A stretch of DNA of 64,000 bases from Flammeovirga sp. EKP202 (GCF_014534745.1 NZ_JACVVP010000010.1:143211-207210), one strand, 5' to 3'. Positions 1 through 10,041 are shown, counted from the stretch's first letter. The notes: generated by a model from the letters alone, not told the origin. Numbers and translations: made by a program.

Positions 1-1
1 T

Positions 2-2419
2 GATGATACCCAAAAAGAATATGTTATTACTAACCCAGCTACTCCTTTTCCTTGGATTAATTACCTTGGTAATGAAGATTTCTTTTCTTTAGTTTCCAAT
101 ACTGCTGGCGGTTATTCATTTTATAAGGATGCCAAATTTAGACGATTAAATAGATATAGATACAATAATGTACCTATGGATAATGGAGGTCGTTATTTTT
201 ATATCAAAGAAGAAGATACTATTTGGTCTCCCGGATGGAAACCGGTTAAAACACCTCTTGACGAGTATGAATGCCGACATGGTTTGAGTTATACTAAAAT
301 CAAGGGAAGTAAAAATGAATTAGAAGCTGAAGTTACATTTTTCGTTCCGTTAGGTCATTGGTGTGAAATCCAAAAAATGACCTTAACTAACAAGAGCAAC
401 ACTAAAAAAACTTTCAAGTTATTCTCTTATAATGAATGGTGTTTATGGAATGCAGAAGATGATCAGAACAATCTTCAAAGAAACTTATCTACTGGAGAAG
501 TTGAAATAGACGGAGCTACTCTATATCATAAAACAGAATATAAAGAAAGAAGAAATCACTATGCTTTTTATCATTTGAATGCTGATATAGATGGGTATGA
601 TACAGACCGTGAATCATTTATTGGCTTATATAATGAATTTTCAAACCCTCAAGCAGTAATTGAGGGATCTCCTAAAAATTCAGAAGCTCATGGCTGGTCT
701 CCTATCGCATCGCATTATAAAGAGATAACTTTAGAGGCTGGAGAAAGTACAGATCTCATTTTTATTTTGGGATATGTTGAGAACGATGAGGACGATAAAT
801 GGGAATCGAAAGGCATTATCAATAAGACGAAAGCAAAAGATTTAATCCAAAAATTTAATACAGTTGAAAAGGTAGATCAAGCACTTAAAGCTTTATCTGA
901 GTACTGGACGGATTTACTTTCAATTATTTCTTTGGATCACGAAGATGACCGCCTCAATCGAATGGTCAATATTTGGAATCAATATCAATGTATGGTCACT
1001 TTTAATATGTCGAGATCTGCCTCATTCTTTGAAGTGGGAATTGGTAGAGGAATGGGCTTTAGAGATTCCAACCAAGATTTGATTGGGTTTGTGCATCAAG
1101 TTCCTGAAAGAGCAAGAGAACGAATTATTGATATTGCATCAACACAATTTCCTGATGGAGGCTGTTATCATCAATATCAGCCACTTACAAAAAGAGGGAA
1201 TGACGCCATTGGTGGAGGTTTCAATGATGATCCAATGTGGTTAATTCTTGGAACAGTAAGTTATATCAAAGAAACGGGTGATTTTTCTATTTTAGATGAA
1301 ATGGTTCCATTTGATAATGATCCTAGTTTAGCACAAACGTTATTTGATCATCTCACCATATCGTTTAATCACGTTATCAATAATTTAGGTCCTAATGGAT
1401 TACCATTAATTGGTAGAGCCGATTGGAATGATTGCCTCAATCTAAATTGTTTTTCATCTGATCCCAATGAATCATTTCAAACTACCGAAAATAATACTGA
1501 AGGTTCTAAAGCCGAATCAGTAATGATAGCGGGTTTATTTGTGGTCTATGGAACAGAATACATACAATTATGTCATGAATTAGGAAAATCAGAAGAAGCT
1601 GAAAGAGCCGTTACTTTTGTGAATGCCATGAAAGAAGCAGTAAAAACAAAAGGTTGGGATGGAGAATGGTTCTTACGTGCCTATGACTTCTATGGTAACA
1701 AAGTCGGTTCTGAGGAAAATGAAGAAGGGAAAATCTTTATTGAGTCTCAAGGATGGTGTTCAATGGCCGAAATTGGTTTGGAAGAAGGTATGGTGGAAAA
1801 AGCACTTGATAGTGTAAAAGAAAGATTAGATACACCCTATGGCATAGTATTAAACAACCCTGCATTTACAGAATACAAAATCGAATATGGTGAGATTTCT
1901 ACTTACCCTAAAGGATACAAAGAAAATGCAGGTATATTCTGTCACAATAATCCTTGGATTATCATCGGTGAAACAAAATTAGGAAGAGGTGACCAAGCAT
2001 TTGATTACTTCAAGAAAATATGTCCATCTTACTTAGAAGATATTCAACAATTACATAAAGTTGAGCCTTATGTGTATTGTCAAATGATAGCCGGAAAAGA
2101 TGCATTTATTCCTGGAGAAGGGAAAAACAGTTGGCTTTCTGGAACGGCTGCATGGAACTTCTACACGTTGATGCATTATATTTTAGGTATTCAACCTGAA
2201 TACAACGGTCTTTTAATAAATCCTTGTATTCCGAAAGAATGGAAAGGATATACGGTAACTCGTAAGTTTAGAGGTGGCACTTACAATATTACCATTCAAA
2301 ACCTAAACAATGTCTGTAAAGGAATTGCTGAAATTTTTGTGAATGGTGATAAAATAGAAGGTAACTTAATTCCAATTCTAGGAAAAGGCACGCACGAAGT
2401 CATCGTAACAATGGGATAA
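2..2419 (+). CDS. Cellobiose phosphorylase, GH94 (5' end outside window)
   Basis: Cytoplasmic enzyme that phosphorolyses cellobiose to glucose and alpha-glucose-1-phosphate. The frame is open from base 2 and is already inside the GH94 N-terminal beta-sandwich ([13 protein letters not shown], then [16 protein letters not shown]), so the real start lies upstream and the ATG at 176 is internal. About 805 residues are visible, close to the roughly 810-820 of full family members. The helical barrel carries [14 protein letters not shown] and [13 protein letters not shown]. The second Asp of DWND (visible residue 477) aligns with the family's general acid. The long form of this motif fits cellobiose rather than chitobiose phosphorylases, though specificity is inferred. 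No signal peptide can be judged. A strong hairpin follows the stop. Confidence 0.9.
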   Translation, partial: DDTQKEYVITNPATPFPWINYLGNEDFFSLVSNTAGGYSFYKDAKFRRLNRYRYNNVPMDNGGRYFYIKEEDTIWSPGWKPVKTPLDEYECRHGLSYTKIKGSKNELEAEVTFFVPLGHWCEIQKMTLTNKSNTKKTFKLFSYNEWCLWNAEDDQNNLQRNLSTGEVEIDGATLYHKTEYKERRNHYAFYHLNADIDGYDTDRESFIGLYNEFSNPQAVIEGSPKNSEAHGWSPIASHYKEITLEAGESTDLIFILGYVENDEDDKWESKGIINKTKAKDLIQKFNTVEKVDQALKALSEYWTDLLSIISLDHEDDRLNRMVNIWNQYQCMVTFNMSRSASFFEVGIGRGMGFRDSNQDLIGFVHQVPERARERIIDIASTQFPDGGCYHQYQPLTKRGNDAIGGGFNDDPMWLILGTVSYIKETGDFSILDEMVPFDNDPSLAQTLFDHLTISFNHVINNLGPNGLPLIGRADWNDCLNLNCFSSDPNESFQTTENNTEGSKAESVMIAGLFVVYGTEYIQLCHELGKSEEAERAVTFVNAMKEAVKTKGWDGEWFLRAYDFYGNKVGSEENEEGKIFIESQGWCSMAEIGLEEGMVEKALDSVKERLDTPYGIVLNNPAFTEYKIEYGEISTYPKGYKENAGIFCHNNPWIIIGETKLGRGDQAFDYFKKICPSYLEDIQQLHKVEPYVYCQMIAGKDAFIPGEGKNSWLSGTAAWNFYTLMHYILGIQPEYNGLLINPCIPKEWKGYTVTRKFRGGTYNITIQNLNNVCKGIAEIFVNGDKIEGNLIPILGKGTHEVIVTMG

Positions 2420-2436
2420 AATAATTCTTAAAAGAT

Positions 2437-2498
2437 GAAGAGGAAGGTGAAACGTATTGCTAATTTCTTTGCATTAAATATCACCTTCCTCTTCTTTC
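2437..2498 (+). terminator. Hairpin after the GH94 gene
   Basis: A perfect 14-bp stem (2437-2450 with 2481-2494) around a 30-base AT-rich loop, 17 bases after the GH94 stop. The T-tail is weak, so termination is likely but not certain. Confidence 0.6.
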
Positions 2499-2528
2499 AT
2501 TAAATATTTAACTGCTGCATTTTTTTCT

Positions 2529-2536
2529 TATTTTTG
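2529..2536 (+). promoter_or_regulatory. Bacteroidota -7 box for the PLP decarboxylase
   Basis: TATTTTTG matches the Bacteroidota consensus TAnnTTTG exactly. The TTG that would give the longest reading of the next gene begins inside this box, so translation should start at the ATG at 2564, leaving a leader of about 20 bases. No clear -33 TTG is visible. Confidence 0.55.
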
Positions 2537-2563
2537 CATTCCACTAAATTACTAACCATCGAA

Positions 2564-3784
2564 ATGCATATTTGGGAAAAGAAAACCAAAGAAGAAATCA
2601 GACAAAGAGTGTTTGATGCTTTAAAAGAGAATAGAGATTATTTTGGCAATAACTCATTGGGTGTACCAGGTTCTCACCTTGATAGTAAAGTATTTCCAGA
2701 AGATGCTCCTTTTCTTAAAGAAGCTCCATTCATCACCTCTCTCTTACACAATCCTAATCATATTGGATGCCATACTCAAGGAGAAAGTGAAAGCTTTTTC
2801 AAAGGAACTCAAGATATTGAAAGAGAACTAATTGAGATCTGCGGTGTTGATATTTTAAAGGGGCAGCCCAAAAGTATTGATGGCTATGTAGCTGCCGGCG
2901 GAACAGAAGCCAATATGCAAGCTATATGGATTTACAGAAACTATTTTAAAGAAGAGTACAACGCTGGAAATGATGAAATTGCCATCATTGCTTCTCAAGA
3001 TAGTCATTACTCTATGGCTAAAGCTTCTAACATTTTATCACTCTCCTATTATAGAATTGAAGTGTCAGAAAATGATAGAGCTTTACAAAAAGATTCGTTA
3101 CGTCAAAAGATTGAACAAGCATTAGCTGAGGGCAAGAAGTATTTTATCGTTATCGCCAATATGATGACCACCATGTTTGGTTCGGTTGATGATGTGTCGG
3201 TTTATACTGATCTTTTGAAAGAACAAAAACTTCCTTTCAAACTTCATATCGATGGAGCTTATGGAGGTTTCTTTTTTCCTTTTTCTCATAAGAATCATTC
3301 TCTAGACTTCAGAAATGAAGATATTTCCTCTGTAACGTTAGATGCACACAAAATGCTTCAAGCTCCTTATGGTACTGGATTGTTTTTAGTTCGCAAAGGT
3401 TGGATTAAATATGGCAACACAAAAGCCGATTATGTGCAAGGTGATGATTTCACAATGATCGGAAGCCGATCAGGTGCCAATGCAATTGCCATTTGGATGA
3501 TTCTATTGACTTATGGGCCTTATGGAATGCGAGAAAAAATATATATTCTCAGTAAAAGAGGCGACTGGTTTACCCATAAATTAGATGAAATTGGCATTCA
3601 GTATTTTAGAAGTCAAGATTCTAATATCATCACAATGAAGGCCAAAGGCATTGCTCCTGAAATAGCGGCTAAATACGGATTAGTTCCTGATGTTCATCAT
3701 AATCCTTCTTGGTATAAAGTAGTTATTATGGAACATGTGACCATTGAGAAATTAGCTCCATTAGTAGAGGATTTGAAAAAATAA
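2564..3784 (+). CDS. PLP-dependent group II amino acid decarboxylase
   Basis: Fold-type I PLP enzyme of the group II decarboxylase family (MfnA/glutamate/aspartate/tyrosine type), 406 residues from ATG 2564. Visible family features are the PLP-stacking His in QDSHYS (H148), the Asp that contacts the pyridine nitrogen in HIDGAYGG (D230), and the Schiff-base Lys in LDAHKM (K263). YVAAGGTEANMQA is the phosphate-binding region. The substrate cannot be read from sequence. The gene stands alone between two terminator hairpins with its own promoter box, so it is probably monocistronic. It has no signal peptide and should be cytoplasmic. Confidence 0.85.
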   Translation: MHIWEKKTKEEIRQRVFDALKENRDYFGNNSLGVPGSHLDSKVFPEDAPFLKEAPFITSLLHNPNHIGCHTQGESESFFKGTQDIERELIEICGVDILKGQPKSIDGYVAAGGTEANMQAIWIYRNYFKEEYNAGNDEIAIIASQDSHYSMAKASNILSLSYYRIEVSENDRALQKDSLRQKIEQALAEGKKYFIVIANMMTTMFGSVDDVSVYTDLLKEQKLPFKLHIDGAYGGFFFPFSHKNHSLDFRNEDISSVTLDAHKMLQAPYGTGLFLVRKGWIKYGNTKADYVQGDDFTMIGSRSGANAIAIWMILLTYGPYGMREKIYILSKRGDWFTHKLDEIGIQYFRSQDSNIITMKAKGIAPEIAAKYGLVPDVHHNPSWYKVVIMEHVTIEKLAPLVEDLKK

Positions 3785-3793
3785 ATCAAAAAA

Positions 3794-3832
3794 AATAGCA
3801 CAAGTTTATGTAATTCAGAAACTTGTGCTATT
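3794..3832. terminator. Bidirectional terminator between decarboxylase and mogA
   Basis: A perfect 14-bp stem (3794-3807 with 3819-3832) and 11-base loop, preceded by an A-run. It lies between two convergent genes and serves the minus strand best. Confidence 0.85.
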
Positions 3833-3850
3833 CATATAAAGGAGTTTCAA

Positions 3851-4390
3851 TTATTTCTGTTTTGGTCGAAATACTTTCATTTCCTCCTCATTTGTTTCTA
3901 TATAAGCTCCTTCAATTAAATCGATACAATAAGGAATGGCTGGGAAAACAACCTCAAGGCATTCTTTAATTGATTTCGGTTTACCTGGTAAATTCACAAT
4001 AAGAGCACTACCACGTGTACCCGCTGTTTGGCGTGAAAGAATAGCAGTTGGCACATATTTCAAACTCATCTGTCTCATTAATTCTCCAAACCCAGGAAGC
4101 ATTTTTTCACAAACTGCTTCAGTAGCTTCTGGCGTAACATCTCTAACAGCAGGACCAGTTCCACCCGTAGTCACAATTAAACTACAGCCTTTATCGTCTG
4201 CCATGCTTTTCATTTCTTTCTCTAATAAATCTTGCTCATCAGGTACAACAGCATAAACTTCTTCCCAAGGAGTTGAAAGCCAAAGATTCATTAATCTTCT
4301 AACCTCTTTTCCTGGCAAGTCCTCATATTCTCCCCTACTTGCTCTATCAGAGACATTGATAATGCCTATTCTTAATTTCTTAGTGTCCAT
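3851..4390 (-). CDS. mogA: Molybdopterin adenylyltransferase MogA
   Basis: Adenylylates molybdopterin before molybdenum insertion in molybdenum-cofactor synthesis (cytoplasmic). The 179-residue protein matches MogA along its whole length: LRIGIINVSDRASRGEY at the N-terminus, the MPT-binding TTGGTGPAVRDVTPEAT, PGFGELMRQMS, PTAILSRQTAG, and NLPGKPKSIKECL near the end. The start at 4390 (MDTKKLRIG) was chosen because it aligns with the family N-terminus; the longer start at 4432 lies right beside a -7 box at 4438-4445 and would fall at or before the transcript start. No other moa/moe gene is nearby. Confidence 0.93.
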   Translation of the reverse strand: MDTKKLRIGIINVSDRASRGEYEDLPGKEVRRLMNLWLSTPWEEVYAVVPDEQDLLEKEMKSMADDKGCSLIVTTGGTGPAVRDVTPEATEAVCEKMLPGFGELMRQMSLKYVPTAILSRQTAGTRGSALIVNLPGKPKSIKECLEVVFPAIPYCIDLIEGAYIETNEEEMKVFRPKQK

Positions 4391-4437
4391 TTGTTTGTCT
4401 TGAGATTTCAAAAAGTAGCTAAAGTTAAGCACTAGAA

Positions 4438-4445
4438 TAAAGGTA
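4438..4445 (-). promoter_or_regulatory. Possible -7 box for mogA
   Basis: On the minus strand this reads TACCTTTA, one base from TAnnTTTG. It is 48 bases upstream of the mogA start chosen here. No strong -33 element was identified. Confidence 0.4.
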
Positions 4446-4472
4446 GAAAAGAAAAAGGTTATCTCTAAGCAT

Positions 4473-4509
4473 AAAAAAACACCTCGCTGACAATACCAAC
4501 GAGGTGTTT
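4473..4509 (-). terminator. Minus-strand terminator with no recognised gene upstream
   Basis: A 10-bp stem (4477-4486 with 4500-4509), 13-base loop, and on the minus strand a run of Ts after the stem. The sulfatase to its right has its own terminator at 5005-5037, so this one would end a transcript starting in 4510-5000, where no gene was recognised. Confidence 0.65.
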
Positions 4510-5004
4510 CATGAACTTAACTCTCTCAATTCTTTATATCACTTTTCTAAAAGTGCATTCATCTAACTTCTGAATATATATACTTAGTTTAAGTCCATAA
4601 TGTTTCATTTCTAACATATATATAACCAACCAAATCATAACAAAAAGACTATTAATCAAATCAATTCATTTTTCTTGATTTAGTTTGAATACATTCAATA
4701 CGCATTAATATATAGAAGATTATTATAAAAAACCTTTGTCTTTCTACAAGCAATTATAGGATCTACTTTCAAGCTACCTTCTTCTTCATTTTTCCATTGA
4801 TGAAAAATGAAGCAAAAAATCTAGGCTTTCAACGCAAAAGCTAAATTACATTCCTTTCGCCTAAATGATTATCTGATTACAAATCAAAAGACAAAGATCT
4901 TATAATAATCTCCTAAAATGTAGTTGTGTAGATAATATATAACCATCTACCATTCATAAAGAATGAATAATAATTCACAATAATTTAGTTTACAATGTAA
5001 AAGC
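4510..5004. other. Gene-free AT-rich stretch
   Basis: No open frame with recognisable coding content and no tRNA. It holds the degenerate interspersed repeat at 4765-4905 and otherwise AT-rich sequence. Because a minus-strand terminator closes it on the left, a small RNA is possible but unproven. Confidence 0.5.
4765..4905 (+). repeat. Degenerate interspersed repeat, copy A (internally deleted)
   Basis: Shares the blocks CTTCTTCTTCATTTTTCCATT, ACGCAAAAGCTAAATT, CCTAAATGATT and TCTGATTACAA, in the same order, with 9655-9918. About 100 bases present in the other copy between the last two blocks are missing here. Neither copy encodes a recognised protein. Confidence 0.7.
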
Positions 5005-5037
5005 CATAAAAAAAGACCTTAAATATTAAGGCCTTTT
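5005..5037 (-). terminator. Terminator of the first sulfatase gene
   Basis: Stem 5011-5022 with 5026-5037 (one G-U pair in minus-strand RNA) followed on the minus strand by Ts. It lies about 105 bases after the sulfatase stop. Confidence 0.75.
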
Positions 5038-5142
5038 GGTAAGTTGATATGCTATGTCAAGTAGTCACACTAGATCGTCTAATATTTGTTTTTTTAATGA
5101 TGACAAAAGCATAGGTGAAAGTGTGTAAATGTAGTCTGTTTA

Positions 5143-6654
5143 TTATCTCGATTTTTCGTTCTGTTCTTTTAAGTGCTTTTTATATAATTTCATGTATTTA
5201 CTATGACCGATTTCCTCACCTGCAAGCATTTTATTGTAAGCTTCGGTATGGTACTCTTTTATGAATTCAATAGGTGCTAAACCTGGAACTGGCTTAGGGT
5301 CAAAGAAGCTAGAAACTGGCGTCATTCTTTTGTCTTCTGCCAAAGCTTCTTTTCTCATCTTCTTCAATACATCTCGGTATTCTGGATTGTTCGCCAAGTT
5401 GTGTACTTCAAAAGGATCATTTTTGATATTGTAAAGTTCTTCATTGGGTTTTGATGCTGAAAACCACTTTTGCTGAATATCATTTAATTCTCCTTTTTCA
5501 TTCAATGCTCTCATCACATGCACTGCTGGACGGTACCATTCCAAGTAACCTTGGTGAGCATCGTAAGGAATATCAGGTCTATCATTTCTGATGTATCTGA
5601 ATTCTTCGTTTGAAATAGAACACGATTGCTCCGGTATTTCGTCCCATAAACCTCTGAAAGAATACACGTTTTTTCTATCAAAATTCTCATCAATAAATGA
5701 TTGTCCCGTGAGATAGTCTGGTAGTTCAACGCCTGCAATATCCAAGATCGTCGCTGTAATATCTGTACTTGCAATGATCTGACGTGATTCCTCATCATGC
5801 TCATATCCTTCTGGCCATTTGATGATCAATGGAATTCTTGATCCCGAATCAAACAAATACCCTTTGCCTTTGATATTACATCGACCGTTATCTCCAATTA
5901 CAATAATGACTGTATTATCGTAAATACCTTTCTCTTTTAATTCATCGATCAACATCTGCATTTCAGCATCTGCATACTCAACCTGATCCAAATATTTTGC
6001 CCAATCCAAACGAATAGCCGGGTGGTCTGCGTATTCAGGTGGCAGTTGTACATCTGCCGGATTTACGGGGTGAGCAGATTCTTCTCTTACTTGATCCCAC
6101 CAATCTCCTCTATGTGTAACGTTCAATTGTATCTGAGCAAAAAACGGTTGATCTTCTACCGTGAACTCATCGTATTTATCAAACAATCCAAAATCCTTAT
6201 CCCAATCTCCTATTTTATTATGCTTGAAGTTGACATCAATCTTTCGTCCTTTTCCTCTTACATTGGTGTGTCCAAGAATAGTAGTATACCCTTGTTTTTT
6301 CAACTGATAAGTAAAAGGTTTGAATGGTGCTGACAAAGGTTCATCTCTGTTACTTCTATGATGATGCGTGTTGGTCAACCTTTGGTGTGCACCCACCATC
6401 ATTGCTGATCTGTTGGTAGAACAAATGGATGCCGTTCCAAAACAGTTATAATAAATTGTACCTTCCTCTGCTAATGCATTAAAAGTTGGTGTTTTCACTG
6501 CAGGCATTCCATAACATTCAAAGTCATGTGAAATATCTTCCAGCATCACCCAAATAATATTAGGTTTTTCAAATGTCTTTTTCTCTTCTTTTTTATTACA
6601 CGATATAAAAAGTAATAGTATCGAGCTTAAAAAAAATGGATATAATAATTTCAT
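5143..6654 (-). CDS. S1-family sulfatase, probable lipoprotein, atypical active-site signature
   Basis: Formylglycine-type sulfatase predicted to remove sulfate esters from a glycan in the periplasm or at the outer membrane. The start at 6654 (MKLLYPFFLSS) gives a signal peptide ending in FISC, a plausible lipobox; the upstream ATG at 6687 would put 11 residues before it. The sulfatase core shows an N-terminal metal-binding LEDISHD, the modified-residue site CSTNRSAM (C78), and the late metal-binding GDNGRCN. The signature normally reads C-x-P/A-x-R; here the third position is Thr. The acidic first metal site reads ED rather than DD. It is divergent from the GH2 gene across 351 bases. Substrate is inferred from the PUL only. 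Confidence 0.88.
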   Translation of the reverse strand: MKLLYPFFLSSILLLFISCNKKEEKKTFEKPNIIWVMLEDISHDFECYGMPAVKTPTFNALAEEGTIYYNCFGTASICSTNRSAMMVGAHQRLTNTHHHRSNRDEPLSAPFKPFTYQLKKQGYTTILGHTNVRGKGRKIDVNFKHNKIGDWDKDFGLFDKYDEFTVEDQPFFAQIQLNVTHRGDWWDQVREESAHPVNPADVQLPPEYADHPAIRLDWAKYLDQVEYADAEMQMLIDELKEKGIYDNTVIIVIGDNGRCNIKGKGYLFDSGSRIPLIIKWPEGYEHDEESRQIIASTDITATILDIAGVELPDYLTGQSFIDENFDRKNVYSFRGLWDEIPEQSCSISNEEFRYIRNDRPDIPYDAHQGYLEWYRPAVHVMRALNEKGELNDIQQKWFSASKPNEELYNIKNDPFEVHNLANNPEYRDVLKKMRKEALAEDKRMTPVSSFFDPKPVPGLAPIEFIKEYHTEAYNKMLAGEEIGHSKYMKLYKKHLKEQNEKSR

Positions 6655-7005
6655 TTCAACTGCATTTATAAATTCGATTTGTTCCAAAGCTAAGAGAATA
6701 TTTAGGTAGTCATAGGCCGTTAATCCTAATTGCCGAAAATCCCCTCCTATTATGCAGGATAATTACTACTAATTGACATTTATGACCTTATCGTCCACAA
6801 CGATCTAATGGGTTATTACATGGTTCATTTTAATTATCATTTAAAAATAAAATAGCGTTTTCACCTTTTAAAAACCTAATAATAGTAAGGATAAAAGGGG
6901 GGTATTTTTTTCTAATTAATCCTACATGATTACACATAACCGAACTAATTAAATTGCTTATGAATCAATAGAAACGATGTTCACATTATCATTAAATGAA
7001 TAAAG
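6655..7005. promoter_or_regulatory. Divergent intergenic region, sulfatase / GH2
   Basis: It separates two divergently transcribed glycan-degrading genes and should hold both promoters, though no convincing TAnnTTTG box was found. A G-rich block at 6883-6911 (AGTAAGGATAAAAGGGG, then GGTATTTTTTT) resembles G-rich blocks before other PUL genes and may be a regulator site. Confidence 0.4.
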
Positions 7006-9498
7006 ATGAAATATTACTTAATTAATTTCTTTGTTTTGCTATTCTGCTCCACCACGGTTTTCGGGCAGTCTACAGGACATACTGACTTCAATAAAGATTG
7101 GAAGTTTTATAAAGGTGAAGTAAAGGAAGGGCAATCACCTACACTCGATGATTCGAAATGGAGAACGGTTCAGATCCCTCATGATTGGGCCATTGAAGGT
7201 CCGTTCTCGGTAGAATATAATGCTCGTTGTGGTGGATTACCTTTTCATGGAGAAGGTTGGTATAGAAAAAGTTTTACGCTAACAAATACTCAAAAAGGTA
7301 AAAATATAGCGGTAGAGTTTGAAGGTGTAATGAAAAACTCTGAGGTCTGGATAAACGGTCATTACTTAGGAAAAAGGCCTTTTGGTTATTTAGGTTTTGA
7401 GTATGACATGACACCTTATTTAAAACAAGAAGGGGAAAATATTATCGCTGTAAAAGCAAAGCCTGAAGACCTTTCTTCAAGATGGTATCCTGGTGCTGGT
7501 ATTTATAGAAAAGTATGGTTGAATGTTCATGAAGATATTAGAATCGCTCATTGGGGTACTTTTGTAAAAGCCAATAACGTATCTTCTAAAGTAGCTACTG
7601 TTGATATCAAATTGGAAATTCAAAACTATGCGGAAACGGATAAGGTTGTTTCAATTGCTCAACAAATACAAAATGAACAAGGAGAAACGGTAAAGATTTT
7701 GAATCAAAAAACGATTGCGGAAGGCAGTAAAACGATTATCAATGAACAGTCTTTTAATTTGATTCACCCTCAGTTGTGGACACTAGAAGAGCCTCATTTG
7801 TATCAATTAGTGACTGAATTGAAAGATGTAGATGGAAATGTATTGGATCATTACATTACAAAATTTGGAGTTCGTGATATCAAATTCACACCCAATGATG
7901 GTTTCTTCTTAAATGGAAAAAGAACGGAGATGAAAGGTGTTTGTCTTCACCATGATTTAGGTCCTTTGGGTACTGCAGTCAACAAAAGAGCAACAGAACG
8001 TCAGTTGGAGATTATGAAAGAAATGGGTGTGAATGCAATCAGGACTTCACACAATCCTCCAAGTAGAGAACAGTTGGAAGCTTGTGATAAAATGGGTATT
8101 CTGGTATTGGATGAGGCTTTTGATGAATGGGGAATCCAAAAAATTGAAAATGGTTATCATACTGTTTTTAAGGAATGGCACGAGCGTGATTTGAGAGATA
8201 TGATTCGTAGAGACCGAAACCACCCTTCTATCATTATGTGGAGTATTGGAAATGAAATCAGAGAGCAGAAAGTAAAAGACGGTTGGAAAGTAGCACAAAA
8301 GTTAGGGGAAATTTGTCACGAGGAAGATCCTTCAAGACCTAACACAGCTGGCTTCAATCAATATGAAAATTCAATCAAAAACAAGCTAGCACATCATGTA
8401 GATATTGTTGGTTTTAACTACAAAGCGGCGAAGTATGCTGAGATCAAAAAGAACTATCCGGATTGGATTGTATACGGTTCGGAGACAGAATCGATCACAA
8501 GCTCTAGAGGTGTTTACCATGCTCCGTTTTTAGAAAAATATGAAAAAAATACGGATCATCAGGTGACAGGTTATGACATCATTGGCCCAATTTGGTCTTA
8601 CCCTCCTGATATGGAATTTAAGTTTTTAGAAGAAAATCCAAGCATTTTAGGTGAGTTTATGTGGACTGGCTTTGACTACTTGGGCGAACCAACTCCTTAT
8701 GGTGGTAGAGACAATTCCACAAACGGCTATTGGAATGATGACTGGCCTAACAAATCTTCTTTCTTTGGTCCTGTTGATCTATGTGGTTTCAAGAAAGACC
8801 GTTTCTATTTATATCAAAGTCAATGGACTGAAACGCCAATGGTTCACCTTCTTCCTCATTGGAATTGGAAAGGTTTTGAAGGACAAGAAATTCCGGTGTT
8901 TGCTTATACCAATGCTGAAGCTGTAGAGCTTTTTTTAAATGGGAAAAGTTTAGGAAAGAAAATCAAAGGAGTAGATAAAGGAATTGTCCCAGTAAAATTC
9001 ATGTATTATGAAGGTCCAACAGACTTCCCGTCACCTTACCGATTGAGATGGGATGTGCCTTATGAAAAAGGAGAATTGAAGGCTGTAGCCTACATCAATG
9101 GTCAAATTGTAGGTGAAGAAATCATCAAAACAACTTCGAAAGCAAAATCAATCGAGCTAACAGCAGACCGTAAAGTTATTTCATCTGAAGATGGTGAAGA
9201 TCTTGTTTTTGTAACAGCAAGGGCATTGGATGCTGACGGCAATTTTTGTGCAACATTCAATGGCCAAATCCAATTTGCTGTAAATGGTGATGGTACTTTT
9301 GAAGCCACTGGAAACGGAGATCCTTCTTCTTTGGTTTTACCTAACAGTAAGAAACTGAAATTCTTTAATGGAATGGCGTTAGTAATTGCAAGAGCCAACC
9401 AAGGTGATGGTGGTACAATTACAATTTCAGCTTCAGGCAAAGGTTTGAAAAAAGCAGTTATTACCGTGGAGACCAAAGCGGATCAAAAAGATTTATAA
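7006..9498 (+). CDS. Glycoside hydrolase family 2, beta-galactosidase-like
   Basis: Retaining GH2 glycosidase of 830 residues that probably trims beta-linked galactose (or glucuronic acid) from oligosaccharides. It has a signal peptide ending at FGQ (about residue 21), so it is periplasmic or surface-exposed. Next come the GH2 sugar-binding domain (IPHDWAIEGPF, GEGWYRKSF), an Ig-like domain, and a TIM barrel with the acid/base in WSIGNEI (E417) and the nucleophile in LGEFMWTGFDYLG (E550). DUF4982-like and Ig-like C-terminal domains follow (VPVFAYTNAEAVELFLNGKS region). It has no T9SS tail. GH2 specificities overlap, so beta-galactosidase is the likeliest label, not a certainty. A strong terminator follows. 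Confidence 0.88.
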   Translation: MKYYLINFFVLLFCSTTVFGQSTGHTDFNKDWKFYKGEVKEGQSPTLDDSKWRTVQIPHDWAIEGPFSVEYNARCGGLPFHGEGWYRKSFTLTNTQKGKNIAVEFEGVMKNSEVWINGHYLGKRPFGYLGFEYDMTPYLKQEGENIIAVKAKPEDLSSRWYPGAGIYRKVWLNVHEDIRIAHWGTFVKANNVSSKVATVDIKLEIQNYAETDKVVSIAQQIQNEQGETVKILNQKTIAEGSKTIINEQSFNLIHPQLWTLEEPHLYQLVTELKDVDGNVLDHYITKFGVRDIKFTPNDGFFLNGKRTEMKGVCLHHDLGPLGTAVNKRATERQLEIMKEMGVNAIRTSHNPPSREQLEACDKMGILVLDEAFDEWGIQKIENGYHTVFKEWHERDLRDMIRRDRNHPSIIMWSIGNEIREQKVKDGWKVAQKLGEICHEEDPSRPNTAGFNQYENSIKNKLAHHVDIVGFNYKAAKYAEIKKNYPDWIVYGSETESITSSRGVYHAPFLEKYEKNTDHQVTGYDIIGPIWSYPPDMEFKFLEENPSILGEFMWTGFDYLGEPTPYGGRDNSTNGYWNDDWPNKSSFFGPVDLCGFKKDRFYLYQSQWTETPMVHLLPHWNWKGFEGQEIPVFAYTNAEAVELFLNGKSLGKKIKGVDKGIVPVKFMYYEGPTDFPSPYRLRWDVPYEKGELKAVAYINGQIVGEEIIKTTSKAKSIELTADRKVISSEDGEDLVFVTARALDADGNFCATFNGQIQFAVNGDGTFEATGNGDPSSLVLPNSKKLKFFNGMALVIARANQGDGGTITISASGKGLKKAVITVETKADQKDL

Positions 9499-9561
9499 GA
9501 CCTTTTTCACTAACGTTCATAGAAATACTCTGTAGCTAAAAATAATTTAAATAGTGTGTGT

Positions 9562-9597
9562 AAAGCCTTAGGATGATTTCCTAAGGCTTTTCTTTTT
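9562..9597 (+). terminator. Terminator of the GH2 gene
   Basis: A perfect 12-bp stem (9562-9573 with 9579-9590), 5-base loop and a T-rich tail. Confidence 0.9.
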
Positions 9598-9654
9598 CAA
9601 TGTAAACAAACCGTCGTTAAACATTAATTGACGTTTCTAAAGGCTATAAAGGTG

Positions 9655-9918
9655 TTCCTTCCAAGCTTCCTTCTTCTTAATTTTTTCCATTGCTGAAAAA
9701 ACGAAGCAAAAAAAGCCAGGCTTTGAACGCAAAAGCTAAATTCCACTCCTCTCTCCTAAATGATTTTAAACTCGCTAAAGCTCAAACAACAAAATCATTT
9801 TTAACGGCTCACTCCATGAAATTCTTAACGTTTTTCCCTTCAAGGCCGAAAGGAATACTACTAAAAGATTGTCTGATTACAACATCAAAAGGTAAGTATT
9901 CTGTAATGATCTTTTAAG
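9655..9918 (+). repeat. Degenerate interspersed repeat, copy B (longest copy)
   Basis: Full-length version of the repeat at 4765-4905. A 75-codon open frame (9690-9917) inside it has no recognisable domain and is not kept open in copy A, so it is not called as a gene. A short block (TGAAATTCTTAACGTTTTTCCC) also resembles 48872-48900. Confidence 0.65.
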
Positions 9919-10001
9919 TATACATTACTTTAGGGTTTTTGTATTGTAACACCCTCAAGATCCACATTATACAGCCATTTGTTATCCAAAAAGTTCAACT
10001 C

Positions 10002-10041
10002 AAAAAAACAGCCTGAATGAAATCAATCACTCAGGCTGTTT
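10002..10041 (-). terminator. Terminator of the Ig-repeat T9SS protein gene
   Basis: Stem 10006-10016 with 10031-10041, extendable by four pairs with one mismatch. A seven-A run lies to its left, read as Ts on the minus strand. Confidence 0.85.

Noticed and set aside
2534..2563. TTG start extending the PLP decarboxylase by 10 residues
   Set aside because: The TTG is part of the TATTTTTG -7 promoter box, so it would not be in the transcript.
9690..9917. 75-codon open frame in the interspersed repeat
   Set aside because: Not kept open in the related copy at 4765-4905, no recognisable domain and no start context; treated as repeat sequence.
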